Assembly (NCBI GenBank): GCA_014607495.2
Contig: CP053150.1
Span: 11,738,495-11,802,494, forward strand
DNA length: 64,000 bases
Reading direction: 5' to 3'
DNA from: Carposina sasakii
Taxonomy: Eukaryota; Arthropoda; Insecta; Lepidoptera; Carposinidae
Part shown: piece after piece, positions 10,756 through 23,000 of the stretch
Numbering within the stretch: the stretch's first letter is position 1
Layout: each line of letters starts with the position of its first letter
Made by a program: the position numbers and the translations under genes
The notes under the pieces: model-generated
The model's input: only the letters and a program-made list of their open reading frames with translations
What the model was told of the DNA's origin: nothing
Database searches by the model: none

Positions 10756-11560
10756 TAATAATAATAATAAATTTTTTATTCAATATCGAAACATTTCCTA
10801 TACATAGGTACATTAAAATCTTACTATTTAAATAGGTAGGATATACAGGTTACCTAAACTAGGCTGGGCCTGTGCCATAAGTTTGCAAAACCTCATATCT
10901 TAAGAAAAATAAATTAATAAACACATGTATAACAATAATAAAAGATTCTTTACATTTCGATCTACTTATATAACTATATCTTTACATGAAAATAAATTTA
11001 AAAAACAAGTATTAGTACTATTTATCTACCGTAAGCAAGTTCTCAGTTTCGTCATAAGGTAACTCCTGCAGACACTTGTACACTTTATTCTTACAGTCAA
11101 AGTAATTAAGTTTATAAATGTAATTAATTTTATTTATTCTATTGTATAACAAGGGTCCCAAATAGGCGAAAAATCTATTTGTAAAGGCAAACGGTGTTGA
11201 TGAGTCAGTATACACAATATCTTTCCGTCTTTTGTTAGTCACGTCATGATTATAAGCAAGCACTTTGTGCTGTTTTAGAACAGTGTGCATTATAAACACA
11301 GAACACATTTACTCAAGCTGGCGGACAGTTAGCACCTTGCAAGAATTATATAGTAGGAAAGTTGGAAAGAGGAAGAAACGAAACGTAGCCACCTTAAGTA
11401 TTGCACGTTGAGCCCGCTCGAGAGACAGTATGATGGTTTTATGTGTTCCACCCCATGAGCTGGTACAGTACTGAATAATTGATTGACCAAGGGCCTGATA
11501 TACTTGTTTAATTAATTTTGAATCAGCAAGTCTAACTAGCTAGAGCTTAAGGTTACACAA
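10756..11560 (-). mobile_element. 5'-truncated jockey/CR1-like LINE, reverse transcriptase C-terminus
   Basis: Read on the minus strand, 11530-11320 gives KLIKQVYQALGQSIIQYCTS and LERAQRAILKVATF, and 11308-11018 gives TVLKQHKVLAYNHDVTNKRR, RFFAYLGPLLYNRINK and CLQELPYDETENLL, the usual C-terminal region of lepidopteran jockey-type RTs. The two parts are in different frames, so the copy is dead. A 3' UTR follows to an AT-rich end with an ATT/AAT microsatellite at 10756-10785. Confidence 0.78.
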
Positions 11561-11608
11561 GTTTGGTAAGTAAAGATTCTATTAATATCCTGTAATAACT
11601 GCGAGACA

Positions 11609-11745
11609 CAAAAATCAATTATAAAATTATTAATAAAGAAAATGGAAAAAATTCTTCACCCGAGTGGGAATCGAGCCCACGACCACTGCAAACCGTGCAA
11701 ATCAATGACAAACACTCGACTGCTGAAATTCCTTCAAAGAATACA
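11609..11745 (-). mobile_element. tRNA-derived SINE, copy 1
   Basis: On the minus strand, TGGTCGTGGGCTCGATTCCC (B-box region) is followed by ACTCGGGTGAAG and an AT-rich tail ending TTTATTAATAATTTTATAA. The A-box side is degenerate. B-box and tail match the copy at 33050-33125. Confidence 0.7.
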
Positions 11746-11882
11746 AAAAAACTTCAAACAGTGATACTGGAAAGTGGTACCATTTGGACTGACAAAGGCT
11801 GAATGGATAGCTCTATTAGTTCAATATGTCTATCATTTACAACTCATCTGCGTACGTATAGGAAATGCGAGGAAAATATTTT

Positions 11883-12000
11883 CCGGTCGGCAGTCAGTAC
11901 GCCGCGCGCCGCCCGCCCCGGCGAGTCTCAGTCCGCTCAGTCGGCTTGCGGCGGTCGCGACGCGCACACCTCGCGCCCTCGCTGGCATTGCATACACTTG
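11883..12000 (+). promoter_or_regulatory. CpG-rich block, possible promoter or 5' UTR of the carboxypeptidase gene
   Basis: A sharp GC- and CpG-rich island in AT-rich surroundings: GTACGCCGCGCGCCGCCCGC and GGCGGTCGCGACGCGCAC. It contains TCAGT initiator-like pentamers (GGCAGTCAGTACG, CTCAGTCCGCTCAGTCGG). It lies 2.1 kb upstream of the first coding exon of the carboxypeptidase, whose ATG is preceded by an acceptor-like CTATGCTTCCAG, so a non-coding first exon upstream is expected. The open frames here are by-products of GC content. Confidence 0.4.
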
Positions 12001-12029
12001 TTTACTAAATACACCCGACTAATGTGAAA

Positions 12030-14085
12030 AGGACTTCACAGCACTCACCCACGTACGTCCTACAAAGTTAGTACACGTTGTCTCTAATCGATAGGGCTAT
12101 TGAGCCAGCCGGTTGAGTGTCAATGAAAAGTAAATATTACGGCTTCCGTATTTTGATGAATCACAAAAACAATAGTAAAGTTTTGGTTTGTTTTGTTTAT
12201 CTATCGGTGTCGAATTTGCAGATGTAAATACTACCTGCATATTTACTTAATTTATTCCGGGAAACATATTGTTATCATGGAAAACATATATTAACTATAG
12301 ATACAATCATTTCACTCTACGCTAATATTGAGAACATACAACTGTTCTTCCAATTCGAAGTGCCAACATTTTTTACACTTGGCTTATCACAAGAACATAA
12401 CGATTTCAAAGAAAACGCTCCATTACTTAATTTTTTAACAATTTATTTTGGTGATTTGTTGAGATCGAACTCAGGTCATTTCTTTTTTAATTGCAAGATC
12501 ATGGTTGCTGCTCGATTTTGTTCCCCATACAAAAATTGGCTATTCCAAGTATATAGAAATTCTATTATTTTTGCGACACATTACGTGTATGAAGTCTACG
12601 AATACACACGAAGACGGGTCGTTAACCTCATTCGGGAGACGTTATGTAGAACACTGCAATGTTTCATAACAAACCTGAAAACAATTAAATTGTTAAGCAA
12701 TAATACCACAAATTTTACAAATATGAAGAATGTATGCTATTCTTGCATGCAAAACTCTCCTGAACTTCTAACTTATATACGTTAACTACATGTGAGAATA
12801 ACACATATCGAAGATCCATTTACGTGGACAAAGTCTCGGGCGTCAGATAGTATAGGTACTACATACATACATACATAGTATAGGTACGTGCAACGTTGCA
12901 ACTAGCCGATTATCTCCTTCCAAAAGTCGATGTATACTTTTTACATCGGTACTCTTGGCATACATTATTCCAGGAGTAACCAGGGCTCATTCGATAATAA
13001 AATTATATACCATGAAATTATCTCTGATTCCGACATATTTGCCTAGAGAAATATACATACATAGTTATAGAAAATTGTAGGTGGCGCGCCACCCTCTACA
13101 TAGATAGAGCATTACGAGTATTGTCGGAAAACTTTAGTAGGTAATATTCCTACTTCGTTAACCATAAATCGTATGTCAATGCCCTCTTATCGTCCTTATC
13201 GTAATCATTTTTCGTACATGAAAAATTTACTGTCATTATCTCACTCTTTATACAAATCGTTTCGTGTTACTATACCTATACATATTATTACTTGTTAGGG
13301 GCAGTATTTACATCGATACTCGTAACGTAACCATGTGATCTTTTCTTACGTGTAGGTAATAGTTATAGTAAATTATTATATGTTCAGGTTTAATTTGTAT
13401 GTTAACTATATTTATATATCGTTTCGTTTCGTGAAACATGCTTAGGTATATCGTAAATATTCAAGTACAGACTTTTATATTTAGGTACTTATGTCACGTT
13501 ACGTTACTCCTAATAGTAAAGGTTACCTATTATCGTAACTTTATATACTCATTACCCGAACCCTACCTATACTTTACTTCAGTATCAATACAATATTGAT
13601 CATCAGGTTCGGAACAAGAGTACGCGGATTGATGACAGAGATCGATTTGTTATATATTAGAAATTGCTCTATTGACGACACTTTATTAAGATATTTCAGA
13701 GTTTACAGTACATCGTTGTATTTTTCACAGCTATCCTTGATATCATTCAGATGTATCCGAGTAACTCTAATTCTGAGACGCCATCTCTTAATGATAAACG
13801 ACGATTCACACATGTAACAATACTTTTACCAAGCCACACACTTAGATCCCTTTGATCTTGTGTCGTGAGTACTAAGTAATTTAAATACATAAATAAATAT
13901 AGAAACATCCATGGAAATTCATCATCAATACCTACCGGGATACGTACTCATGACCCGGCCTGTGCGCGGCAGGCACAACTGTACCAGTCTGTAGTCAAAA
14001 TAAATATATCCTGGAATTAGGCTGTCTTCTTGTGCCTGCTTAGTTACAAATCTTACGAAGACTGTCTAATTGTCTATGCTTCCAG
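12030..14085. other. No gene seen upstream of the carboxypeptidase
   Basis: AT-rich, probably the first intron of the carboxypeptidase. Holds an ACAT microsatellite at about 12860-12882 and the sequence TGGCGCGCCACC near 13082. A 141-codon plus-strand frame at 12360-12785 begins with GTG, is Asn/Phe/Thr-rich and resembles nothing known. Confidence 0.5.
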
Positions 14086-14096
14086 CAGCATTCCGT

Positions 14097-17000
14097 ATGG
14101 CGGATGAGACGGCTGCGGAGTGCCTGTTTGAGAGGTTGCGGCTGCATCAGCAGAGGGCGCCGGACGCCACCGAGGTGGGAAGAGCCATCACTGCGAGGAT
14201 CAACTCGAGGCTCACTTCACATGGTATGTTCATTATCCTAGACTAGCGACCGCCCACGACTTCATCCGCGTGAGAGAGCATTACACCCGTGCGAAGCCCT
14301 AGTTATACATATAAATCTTCCTCTTGAATCACTTTATCTATATAAAAAACCGCATCAAAATCTGTTGCGTAGTTTTAGACATCTAAGCATACGGACAGAC
14401 TAACAGCAGGAAGAGACTTTCTTTTATAGATGTAGTTGTCCCAATGGTGACTTATAGCATTAGCCTGATGAACCTTGAGTGAGGAAGTGAGTACCCTAAG
14501 CTGGCTCCCAACATGATTTAAAATAAGTCCTATCTGCCGTTTGTATGTACATCCAGTAAGGTCGGTACACTTGACCTTAATCTAAACTATAAACGCTGAA
14601 TCGATAGCCAGACGGCTGTGCACAGGGGCGCATAAGCGTAGTAATACACCTCTCAAAGTTGTACCTTATTTTAAGAGCATCGGCCAATAATGAAACAATT
14701 CCAAGTTCAGTCAGAGACTTCAGTCACAAATTCTACAAACCAGAAGTATGACTTTTGAAGGCTCTTTTGCTGTATGGTAATGTGTTAAAAATATGTGACC
14801 AAAGTCTTTAATAAATACTAATTTTCGTTTACAAATAGGTACTAACTGAGACAGGAGAATATTCGTAACTAATACCTATACATATAGAGATCTCTTTATC
14901 ATCCTATTTAGATCAAAACCAAACAGGCGATGCACATTTCAACTAGACTGCATTATTATTATTACATTAATCTACAAACAAATTGCAGGTAATTTTGGTT
15001 TAAGTAAACTATTACTTGTGGCCATAATTATTTCCATCAGGTTAGTCATTCTCTTACTCTTTTGGAAGAACCTAGTAACCGAACATTCAATGAAACTATT
15101 AATAGTTTGACTTATTATGCGCATGATGGTGGAATCAAAATGTTTACATTCGTATCTTGAGATCTAGGAATAGCGGCCAATTTAACGTTGTTTATTGGAC
15201 AAATTAGCGTACCTTTTAGATCTTTGACAAAAACTTTGATATCATGGTGCCAACAATTTATTGTAAGTTGGGCACCTCTGGCACCTTGATGTAAATAGTT
15301 ATAAAAATAAAGTTAAAAATAAAATAAATAAATATTTCACACTTAAATCCAGAGAATAAGGATAAAGTGATTTTCAAGTGCAATGACTTATTTTATCTCT
15401 ACCGACAAAATTGGCAATTTATCTAATGCGCTATATATTGATACTGTTGTAGCGCTTAGTCAAGGTTCTGGTGAATCAATGTCACGGGAACCCTTATTAG
15501 CATGTAAATAGATTAGTGACAATAATATTATACGGTAGTTTCGTTTAAAGCGAAGCAACTGTAGAAATTGTCTTGTCTTTTTGCAAATAACGTTTTCCAA
15601 AAGACATTACCTATAAGTTTAATAGTAAACGGTACCTATTGTTGGATTGTTGGACAATAATACTTTGATATTGTTAATTTATAGTCCCACCGCCCGTTTC
15701 TCCAACGGTAATCAACCGTGCGTCGGTGTCACATATTATCCTGAAGCATTTGCGCTGACGTGCTTTTCAAATATGGTTAGTAGTGTTGACTGTTTCTGCA
15801 ACCGAGTGTAAATAAAACATAGTAAATACCTATATAGAGCGTAGAAAACATAGACTAGAAGAAAGTTAATAAGCACATATTATGTCGCGGTCGTCGTAAA
15901 AATTGACCAAATAAGAATCTAAAACTCCCCCTGCCCTCGTTGTATCGTGTAGACAACAAATAAACAACGTACCTAAGCGTCTACAAAACTGCATTTTGGC
16001 GTCATTCCAAAAGCGGTTTTTGACGACTTTCATTACTAAATAAAAAGAAGCATGGGCTTCGTGAAGTGCGAGTTTCGAAGTTTACTTTTGCGTAATCCAG
16101 TTCTGTAGGGACTTCTGCCAATTTTTTCTTAAACAAAGTCTATAGTAACTGGGCAGCGGTGTGTCGAAACATGTGTGTAGGATGTGTCTAGAATGTAACT
16201 AATGACTACATTCATCATCGTCTTTAAAATAATTGCTGTTTTATCAGCGCTGTTTGTGATTTTCTTGTGAATTTAAACTAGTACAGGAAATTTTCAAATA
16301 ACCGTTTTTTGTAACTTTTAGACGGGATTGCAGTTACAATGTAGGTCACCTTTTTTACTAACTTCGATGTGATTGGGGTAAAACTTTTGTAAAAGACTAC
16401 TATATGTATAGATATTCTATTAGCTCAACTTTACAAAACTCGAAGTCCCAACAAACAGACTTGATGACGTGCATCAAAGCCATAAGGCTTTAGAAACTAA
16501 AACTGATTAGATAGTGAAGTGATATTTCAGATAATTTTCCTTCTGGAAACCGGAATTTGTAACCCTAATATTAATGGTGCTAGAAGTTCTGCAAAATGCG
16601 TAACTGAGTTAGAAAGTTCAACCCTTGCGTGTAGCAGCCCGCTCAGCTAATTTCCTACCAATAAAACTAATACTTACCCTCGAAAATGTTGGTTATCTTT
16701 CATTTATTTTAGAAATCGGCCCAAAATGCCTACACCAATTTTGATGGAATTTTCAATTAATCTTATCTTAGCATCCTTTATGTGTATATTTTATTATACC
16801 TACACACCCGGACTCTTATCTGAGAAATCACTAGTGACCAAAAATCCTAAGTAGGATACGAGTATTTGAAATAGATTTTTGCCATTATCAAAGTTGCGTG
16901 CTAAGCTAACTAGACTATTTGACGTAAAAGCAATGAACCTTGGCGTGCAGTCTTACACCCCTACACGCATTACAAGGGCGATCAGTGCCGGAATAGGCAC

Positions 17001-20000
17001 CCTCGATTGTAAAGCTGCATACATTGGTTAAAAATATCAAATATGCAAATAGCTCTAGATATACCAACCAAAGTCAAAATTAGTAAAATCAACTTAAACT
17101 GTGCATGGCTCATCCTATAACGGACGAGGCTCAAACAGCATTTAAAATGGCGAATGAGTTCGGTTATTCCACTATTAGGTACCTACATATGTATTCAAAA
17201 GTAGGTAATACAAATTAAGTATAACTCTATTGAGGCATACATAACTTGATCACCAGCTTTTACCGTGTCGATTCCTTGTACATATTACTAGGATAAAAGG
17301 TGATGTAAAATAAATACATTGCAAATCTAAGTACCTGCGGCTAGGTGCAATATTGCATGTTTAAACGCTGTTTATTATAAAATTTTGGTGCAGTCGGCCC
17401 CCGGCGAAGAGCGCTCGGGCCGATACCAAGTGTTACCATTATCATTCTGAGTAACACTACACTTCTTACTAGTGTTACATTCGGTACTGTCAGTACCAGG
17501 GTTACCATCTGGTCCCTTGTGGCAATTTGTTCACCACTTTGGCACCAATAACGGAAACTGGGTCACGCGAAAAGGCATTTTGTCATCAATTTTATTTGTT
17601 TTAACGTAGTTTGTTATTATCTTAGCTATCGTTTTATTTAATTCAGCAGTAGGTATGTCGACTTAAAATTGTGTAACTTTTAAAAAATGAATAATTAAGT
17701 ACTACATTTCTCTATTACTTTTCATATGTAGTAGATGTTGAACTATTCACTTGGTTGGCCGTTACGGTAGCATCATCGTGCCTGCCCTCACATAATTACA
17801 GACTAGATAGCTACGAGTATAAAATAGCAATAATTAACACGCGTTGGTTATTTCTGGACAAGTATAAATCAGTTGGTAACCTTGAAATTGGCAACTCTGC
17901 TCTCCCGGAGTATGCGACACAGATGCCAATAAACTTCGTTTTATTGCATACAATTGGTGTAATTTGTCACTGGCAATAAATCGGATTTTCCTCATGTTTG
18001 ATACCGAGGTATTGTTACCGCTACTGCTGCATAGTGTTTTAATTATGCATTACTTTGAAAGTTTTGGTGAAAACGCGTTTGAAATAAATGTGTAAATTAT
18101 TTGGGTTAGTTTTATGAATTTTACCTTTGCATCGGAGAAGTGTAAGTTTTCAGTATCTCTTGAAACTATTGAAATATATTTTGTACTAGTGGACGCCCGC
18201 GACTCCGTCCGCGTGGACTACAGAAAAATCAAAATGTCGAAATTATCCGGGATAAAAACTCCCGGGATAAAAAGTAGCCTATATGTTAAGTAGGACCTGT
18301 CACAATATATTCCTGAAAATTGCATCGAAATCGGTTCAGCCGTTTCTGAGATTAGCGTGCACAAACGCACAGACAAACAGACAAGCATCTAATATTAGTA
18401 ATACAATGTAATCTGAATACCAATTAAGATGCAATCTATTTAATGCAGCCATTGTAAATAATGCACCAAATTATTCAATTACATTGGTAGGTACCAGAAC
18501 AGGAAGATGGGTGGTTATTTGGCATTTGAGACTACATACTGGTATGTTATAAATCCGGTTTTAAATGCTCGATTAAAATATCGATTACTTGTGATTAAGT
18601 ACCATGGAAATAAAATCGCGATTGTTGTACAACGAATTCAAAATAGTCAAGATTATGTGCTGTCCATTGCCAAATTTGCGATAAGTATTTATGATCAATT
18701 AATTGATTTTATTTAAAAGACTAGTTAACTAGCTAAACTTCAACTATTAATAACTAAACTTCCTTATTTTAATAAACTTGAAGTAGAGACGTCATAACTT
18801 AGTGTAGGTGTAACATGAGATGGATGAGAACGACATCGGTATCTCACTTGTAAATGTCAAATACACGGACCAAATACTGTATTTTGGGTTTTAAAAGCCT
18901 TAAAAGCAAGCAATTAAAAGGAATTCTCTGCACAATTTTAATCGGTCCGCACTCGAATGTTGTCATCTTGCACTCTAAGTAGGGCTTTGCACTCCTTTTT
19001 ACACACGAAGTAAATACACATTTGGTCTAGTTATTCTAGGTGTGTCGATATTGATGTTTCTATGTGAGATACGCCACTGTCACACATCTCATGCTTTACT
19101 GAATTTTAAGCAAAAGAAAAACAATAACAATTAATTTTTAAAATTTATAATTTCAGTATTGTTCAATCCCGTAAAGTGTGTGCCGATCTAGATTATTTAT
19201 GATTAATTTGGCAGCTGGTAACAGGGACATGTTTACAATTTTGTTGTCGGTGTGCGGTGCCAATGATATGATGTCTCTTGGGACAGCAATCTGCCGTGTA
19301 CCAGCACTTCCTATCATTCATCATATTAGTCTCTCATTTCCGAAAATGTTTTTAATCTCATATATAAATAATTTATGACAGATTGTAGTGTCTTAGTAGT
19401 ATATCTTAGGTAGATATTTTGATGCCCAAAATATATTTTGTGTTCTTGTTAAGAGTTTTTTTGTCATTATCCATCACCAACTCACGACTAAAAAATAGTT
19501 TCATGAAAGTTTCAAATAAATAAGTAGGTAATGAAAAATTAAACATTTTTTTAATAATAATGCGTGGTCTAGTTGAATAGTGTTGGCAAGGTGGAGTCCT
19601 TTTCATGGAATAACTTCTTTGCCTGATTTCGGAACTAATATATTTGTTTTGTAGCAACACAGATAAAGTTGTCATGCACATTGTAACTAGCGCCATTATC
19701 CACGGTCCATCTTGGCGGTGATTTTATGTAGGCACGAACCACGAAGTAAACGGATGTCTTGCTTCTGGCAAAACGTTTTGTTACTATGCTCCCAAATTGC
19801 CCATGACATCATGAATGTCTAAAATTTTAATGGCTTACGTAGATGTTATATGGTTCGATGCATCCGATAAAAAAATTATGAAACGCATTAACAGATAACT
19901 ATGATATGAGACAGAACAGAACGGGGCATGAAGGGTTCAAACAAATACTTAGAATTAGCTAGCATAGTAGTTAACTTAATATGTATGTCTTCACTGAGAT

Positions 20001-23000
20001 TACTTCCCCGCCTCGCTCTCCTCTGCCTACCTTAGTGATTTTATAACCTCAAGTAAAGGAAATAATTTTTATGAAAAAATTTTTTGTTTAGTTTTGTTAT
20101 CATAAAATTATCCAAAACTATCCCTTGCAAATGAACCCGAAGCTCATTATACTATAGAAACGCTGATACGCCGCCGGCAGCGGATTTCCCTGGAGAGTTG
20201 CCAATATGGCGACCGAGACTCATTGTCACGACCGCGAGAGCAAAACACCCGTGCAGTATGCGCTATGCACATGGCCTAGTAACTGGTATGCCGATACCAC
20301 GATCGGTATGCCACTGGTACTGAAGAAGATATGTCCGGTACTGCATTCAGTCAGAATATTGCATAAACAATAAAATGTTTAGACTGCTATGTTTACTTCC
20401 GCCTCGTGTGTGAGATCAATACTCAAATTATCCAAGCGTCATGTTATTTACTGGTGCAATGGAACATAAGGAGTAGACTGTAACTACACACAGGAGTTTT
20501 AATCCATTGTTTAGTTTCTGCTACGACAAAACCAACCTTAGCATGCAATAATGCATATCATGGTACCATAACCAGAAAGTATGATTTAGTTTTATAGTTG
20601 TAAAGCTTGTATACGCTAAGAAACGTCTCCAAACCTATGCAAGATTTCGTATTTCAACATACGAACCTTTCCCTTTCCCATCTCCAAAGAATAGAAAGTT
20701 AGAAAGACAGTGAAGTACGTTAGCGTACGACACGAATTCAACCAGATACTAAAATATCCCTCTACAATCCATCACGAGATAGCCAGGTTTTAAAGCCTAC
20801 CATATTTAAACATGCAAATTTCTACAATGTAGGTACTACATAATTCACCGTAAGATTTCCATAACCAGTTCGTCATAGCATTATCCTATAATTATATATA
20901 AAGATTGCTACATTCGGTTTACTCATTGTGTGACTTATAGGTAGAGCAATTATAGCAGAGAGACGTATTTTAGATGGATAAAAAGAGCACTAGGCGGCCT
21001 CGGGAGTGCTCCAGTTGAGGTGCCATGGCGGAAATGGTGGACCGTCGTCGTCGCGCCGCCGAGGCCGCCCTTTCGCTACAACAATCATTTTATCTTCAAA
21101 TACCCGTTATTCTTTAAATAGCTCTAATTAAGTAAGTGTCGATTTATCCAAACGTCAGATAGCCTATCAGAAGAATAAAGTTTATGTTGTCTTTCTCTAA
21201 AACTTGATCATGATAGAGACATCATCAACTTTATTCTTCAGATAGGCTATCTGACGTTTGGAAAAATCGGCCCTAAATTGAACAATAATTAAACCTACTT
21301 AAAATAAATCTCGAAAAATCACATGGGCCGTTTAATAAAATACTTATGGTAGCTCAGGTAGAAACTACAAAATAATATAATGGACTTATTGTTTATTTGT
21401 AATTTTTATTATCTTGAAAATCTCGCCTTTGAACATTGTCTATGTTAACTATTTTTCCGTACGTATATTTTTGTGTCCAATAGAGAATGAGAATAAAAAT
21501 ATATGAAATCATACCCACATTGGCGAATCGAATGTGTTAGTACTTTCAGCATGATTACCTAGGTACATAAGTTGCTCATGATAGTTTATTTGTTTGCAGA
21601 CAAGCATGTCCGTCAGAGCACACTGGACAAACTGTGGAACAAGCAGACTGGAGCTATTCAAATGCTACTGTCAATATTGGAGGTAAGCTCTGCTGTTTTG
21701 TAAAAATGTTGAAGAAACTCTCTTTAATAAGTACCTATTACATCGAGTTCTTCAATATTTGCCTACTGGCAAATAAATCAAAACTGTATAAAAGGTGTTT
21801 TGTAGGCGATGGGTTGACCACCTGTCACTACTAACCGAACTTGTACATCTCAACTATACCCTAAAAATTGGTCAGAAGTGGCACCATGTGGTTCTATCGG
21901 CCCTTGGTGATCTGCCTACCTCGTAAGGGATAAAGGCGTGATTATATGTATGTATACAGGGTGTTTTTTGTGGCAACCATTAACGAAGGGTACATACTCT
22001 ATACATCAAATAAAGTAAGTTTTTTTTATTTTTTTTTATTTTTTATTTTTTTTTTATTACTTGATCGGGCGAAATTTATAGTGTCTAGTATTTATGTTAG
22101 TTTTTTTATAGACAGATATTAATTATTTCTCGTGAAAAAATCTTGCTACGCGCGTCTATGTGCATTTATTCAGAAAAACGCAGTCTATTTACTCAACTTT
22201 GGACCTTAATATTTTGAAAACCAGACACTTCCCAGGTATGCTTCCATGGAGAAAAATGATCGTGATGATGAGGAGATTCCGTAGTTTTCGGGAACGTTGA
22301 CGACCAAAAATCACCCTGTACATAAATTTCTCGTAAATAACTAATCGCCGTACAAAAGGTAAAAACAGTTTTCAATAGCAATAGTTTGAAATAAATAACG
22401 ACTAATTCATTGTGTAACAACTATGTAGGTAATCCTTGATCAAACGATACTATGCTCTCTTGTGAACTGGGGATTCGCCAGAATTCTAGAATACTTCAGC
22501 AGCATCTTCTCCCAAGCAATATCTCCTTCTTACAAGGGACTCAGGCTATGGATTAGCAACTGCCATCTTTTACATCTGGCATAATTATTATGACGAAGAA
22601 TCTCTTTCCTGATTTTGCGGCTCTGGTTAGGTACCCTTATTGGTTTATTTTTACAGAATTCCAGAGATGCGGCAACGTGCACATATGTCACATCAATACT
22701 GCGGGAAGCTCTTTGCTTGAAACAGGGGAAAGGCAAGAAAAGCTCAGGTGATTTATATTGATCTGTTATTATAATTACAAAGATATAATCCAAAATAACG
22801 AGATAGACATATTGTGTAGACTGTGTTAAGTCACCTAAAGTCATATTAAATTTAACAAAGTAATGCGACGAATTTTGAAAGTTTGATGAACAGAGCGAAG
22901 AATAAGTGCTTTTAGGTGCTTTAGAATATATCACATACTAGTTTTAACACACTTCGTCAATCTCGTTAGATTAGAGATTTCTATTTATTTTAAAATATAT

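Larger units (their letters stand above)
14224..21599 (+). other. Intron 1 (coding) of the carboxypeptidase gene, 7.4 kb
   Basis: Donor GTATGT after CACATG, acceptor TTATTTGTTTGCAG. It holds retroelement tails at 14242-14442 and 18185-18402, a MITE at 21134-21275 and a GC-rich stem at 20993-21069. The stretch 17390-18010 has recurrent GGTAAC, GGTACC and TTGGCA/TGCCAA words without a clear unit. The open frames (17755-17979, 18507-18716, 19178-19378 on +; 19406-19696 on -) show no recognisable protein. Confidence 0.7.

Noticed and set aside
11774..12027. Overlapping 74-82 codon frames in the CpG-rich block
   Set aside because: Open mainly because GC-rich DNA lacks stops; two frames open at once and neither looks like a protein.
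12360..12785. 141-codon plus-strand open frame
   Set aside because: Begins with GTG, composition follows the AT-rich background, no domain, no splice or promoter context; treated as chance.
17390..18010. Recurring GGTAAC, GGTACC and TTGGCA words
   Set aside because: Some clustering, but no regular period or shared flanks could be established by eye.
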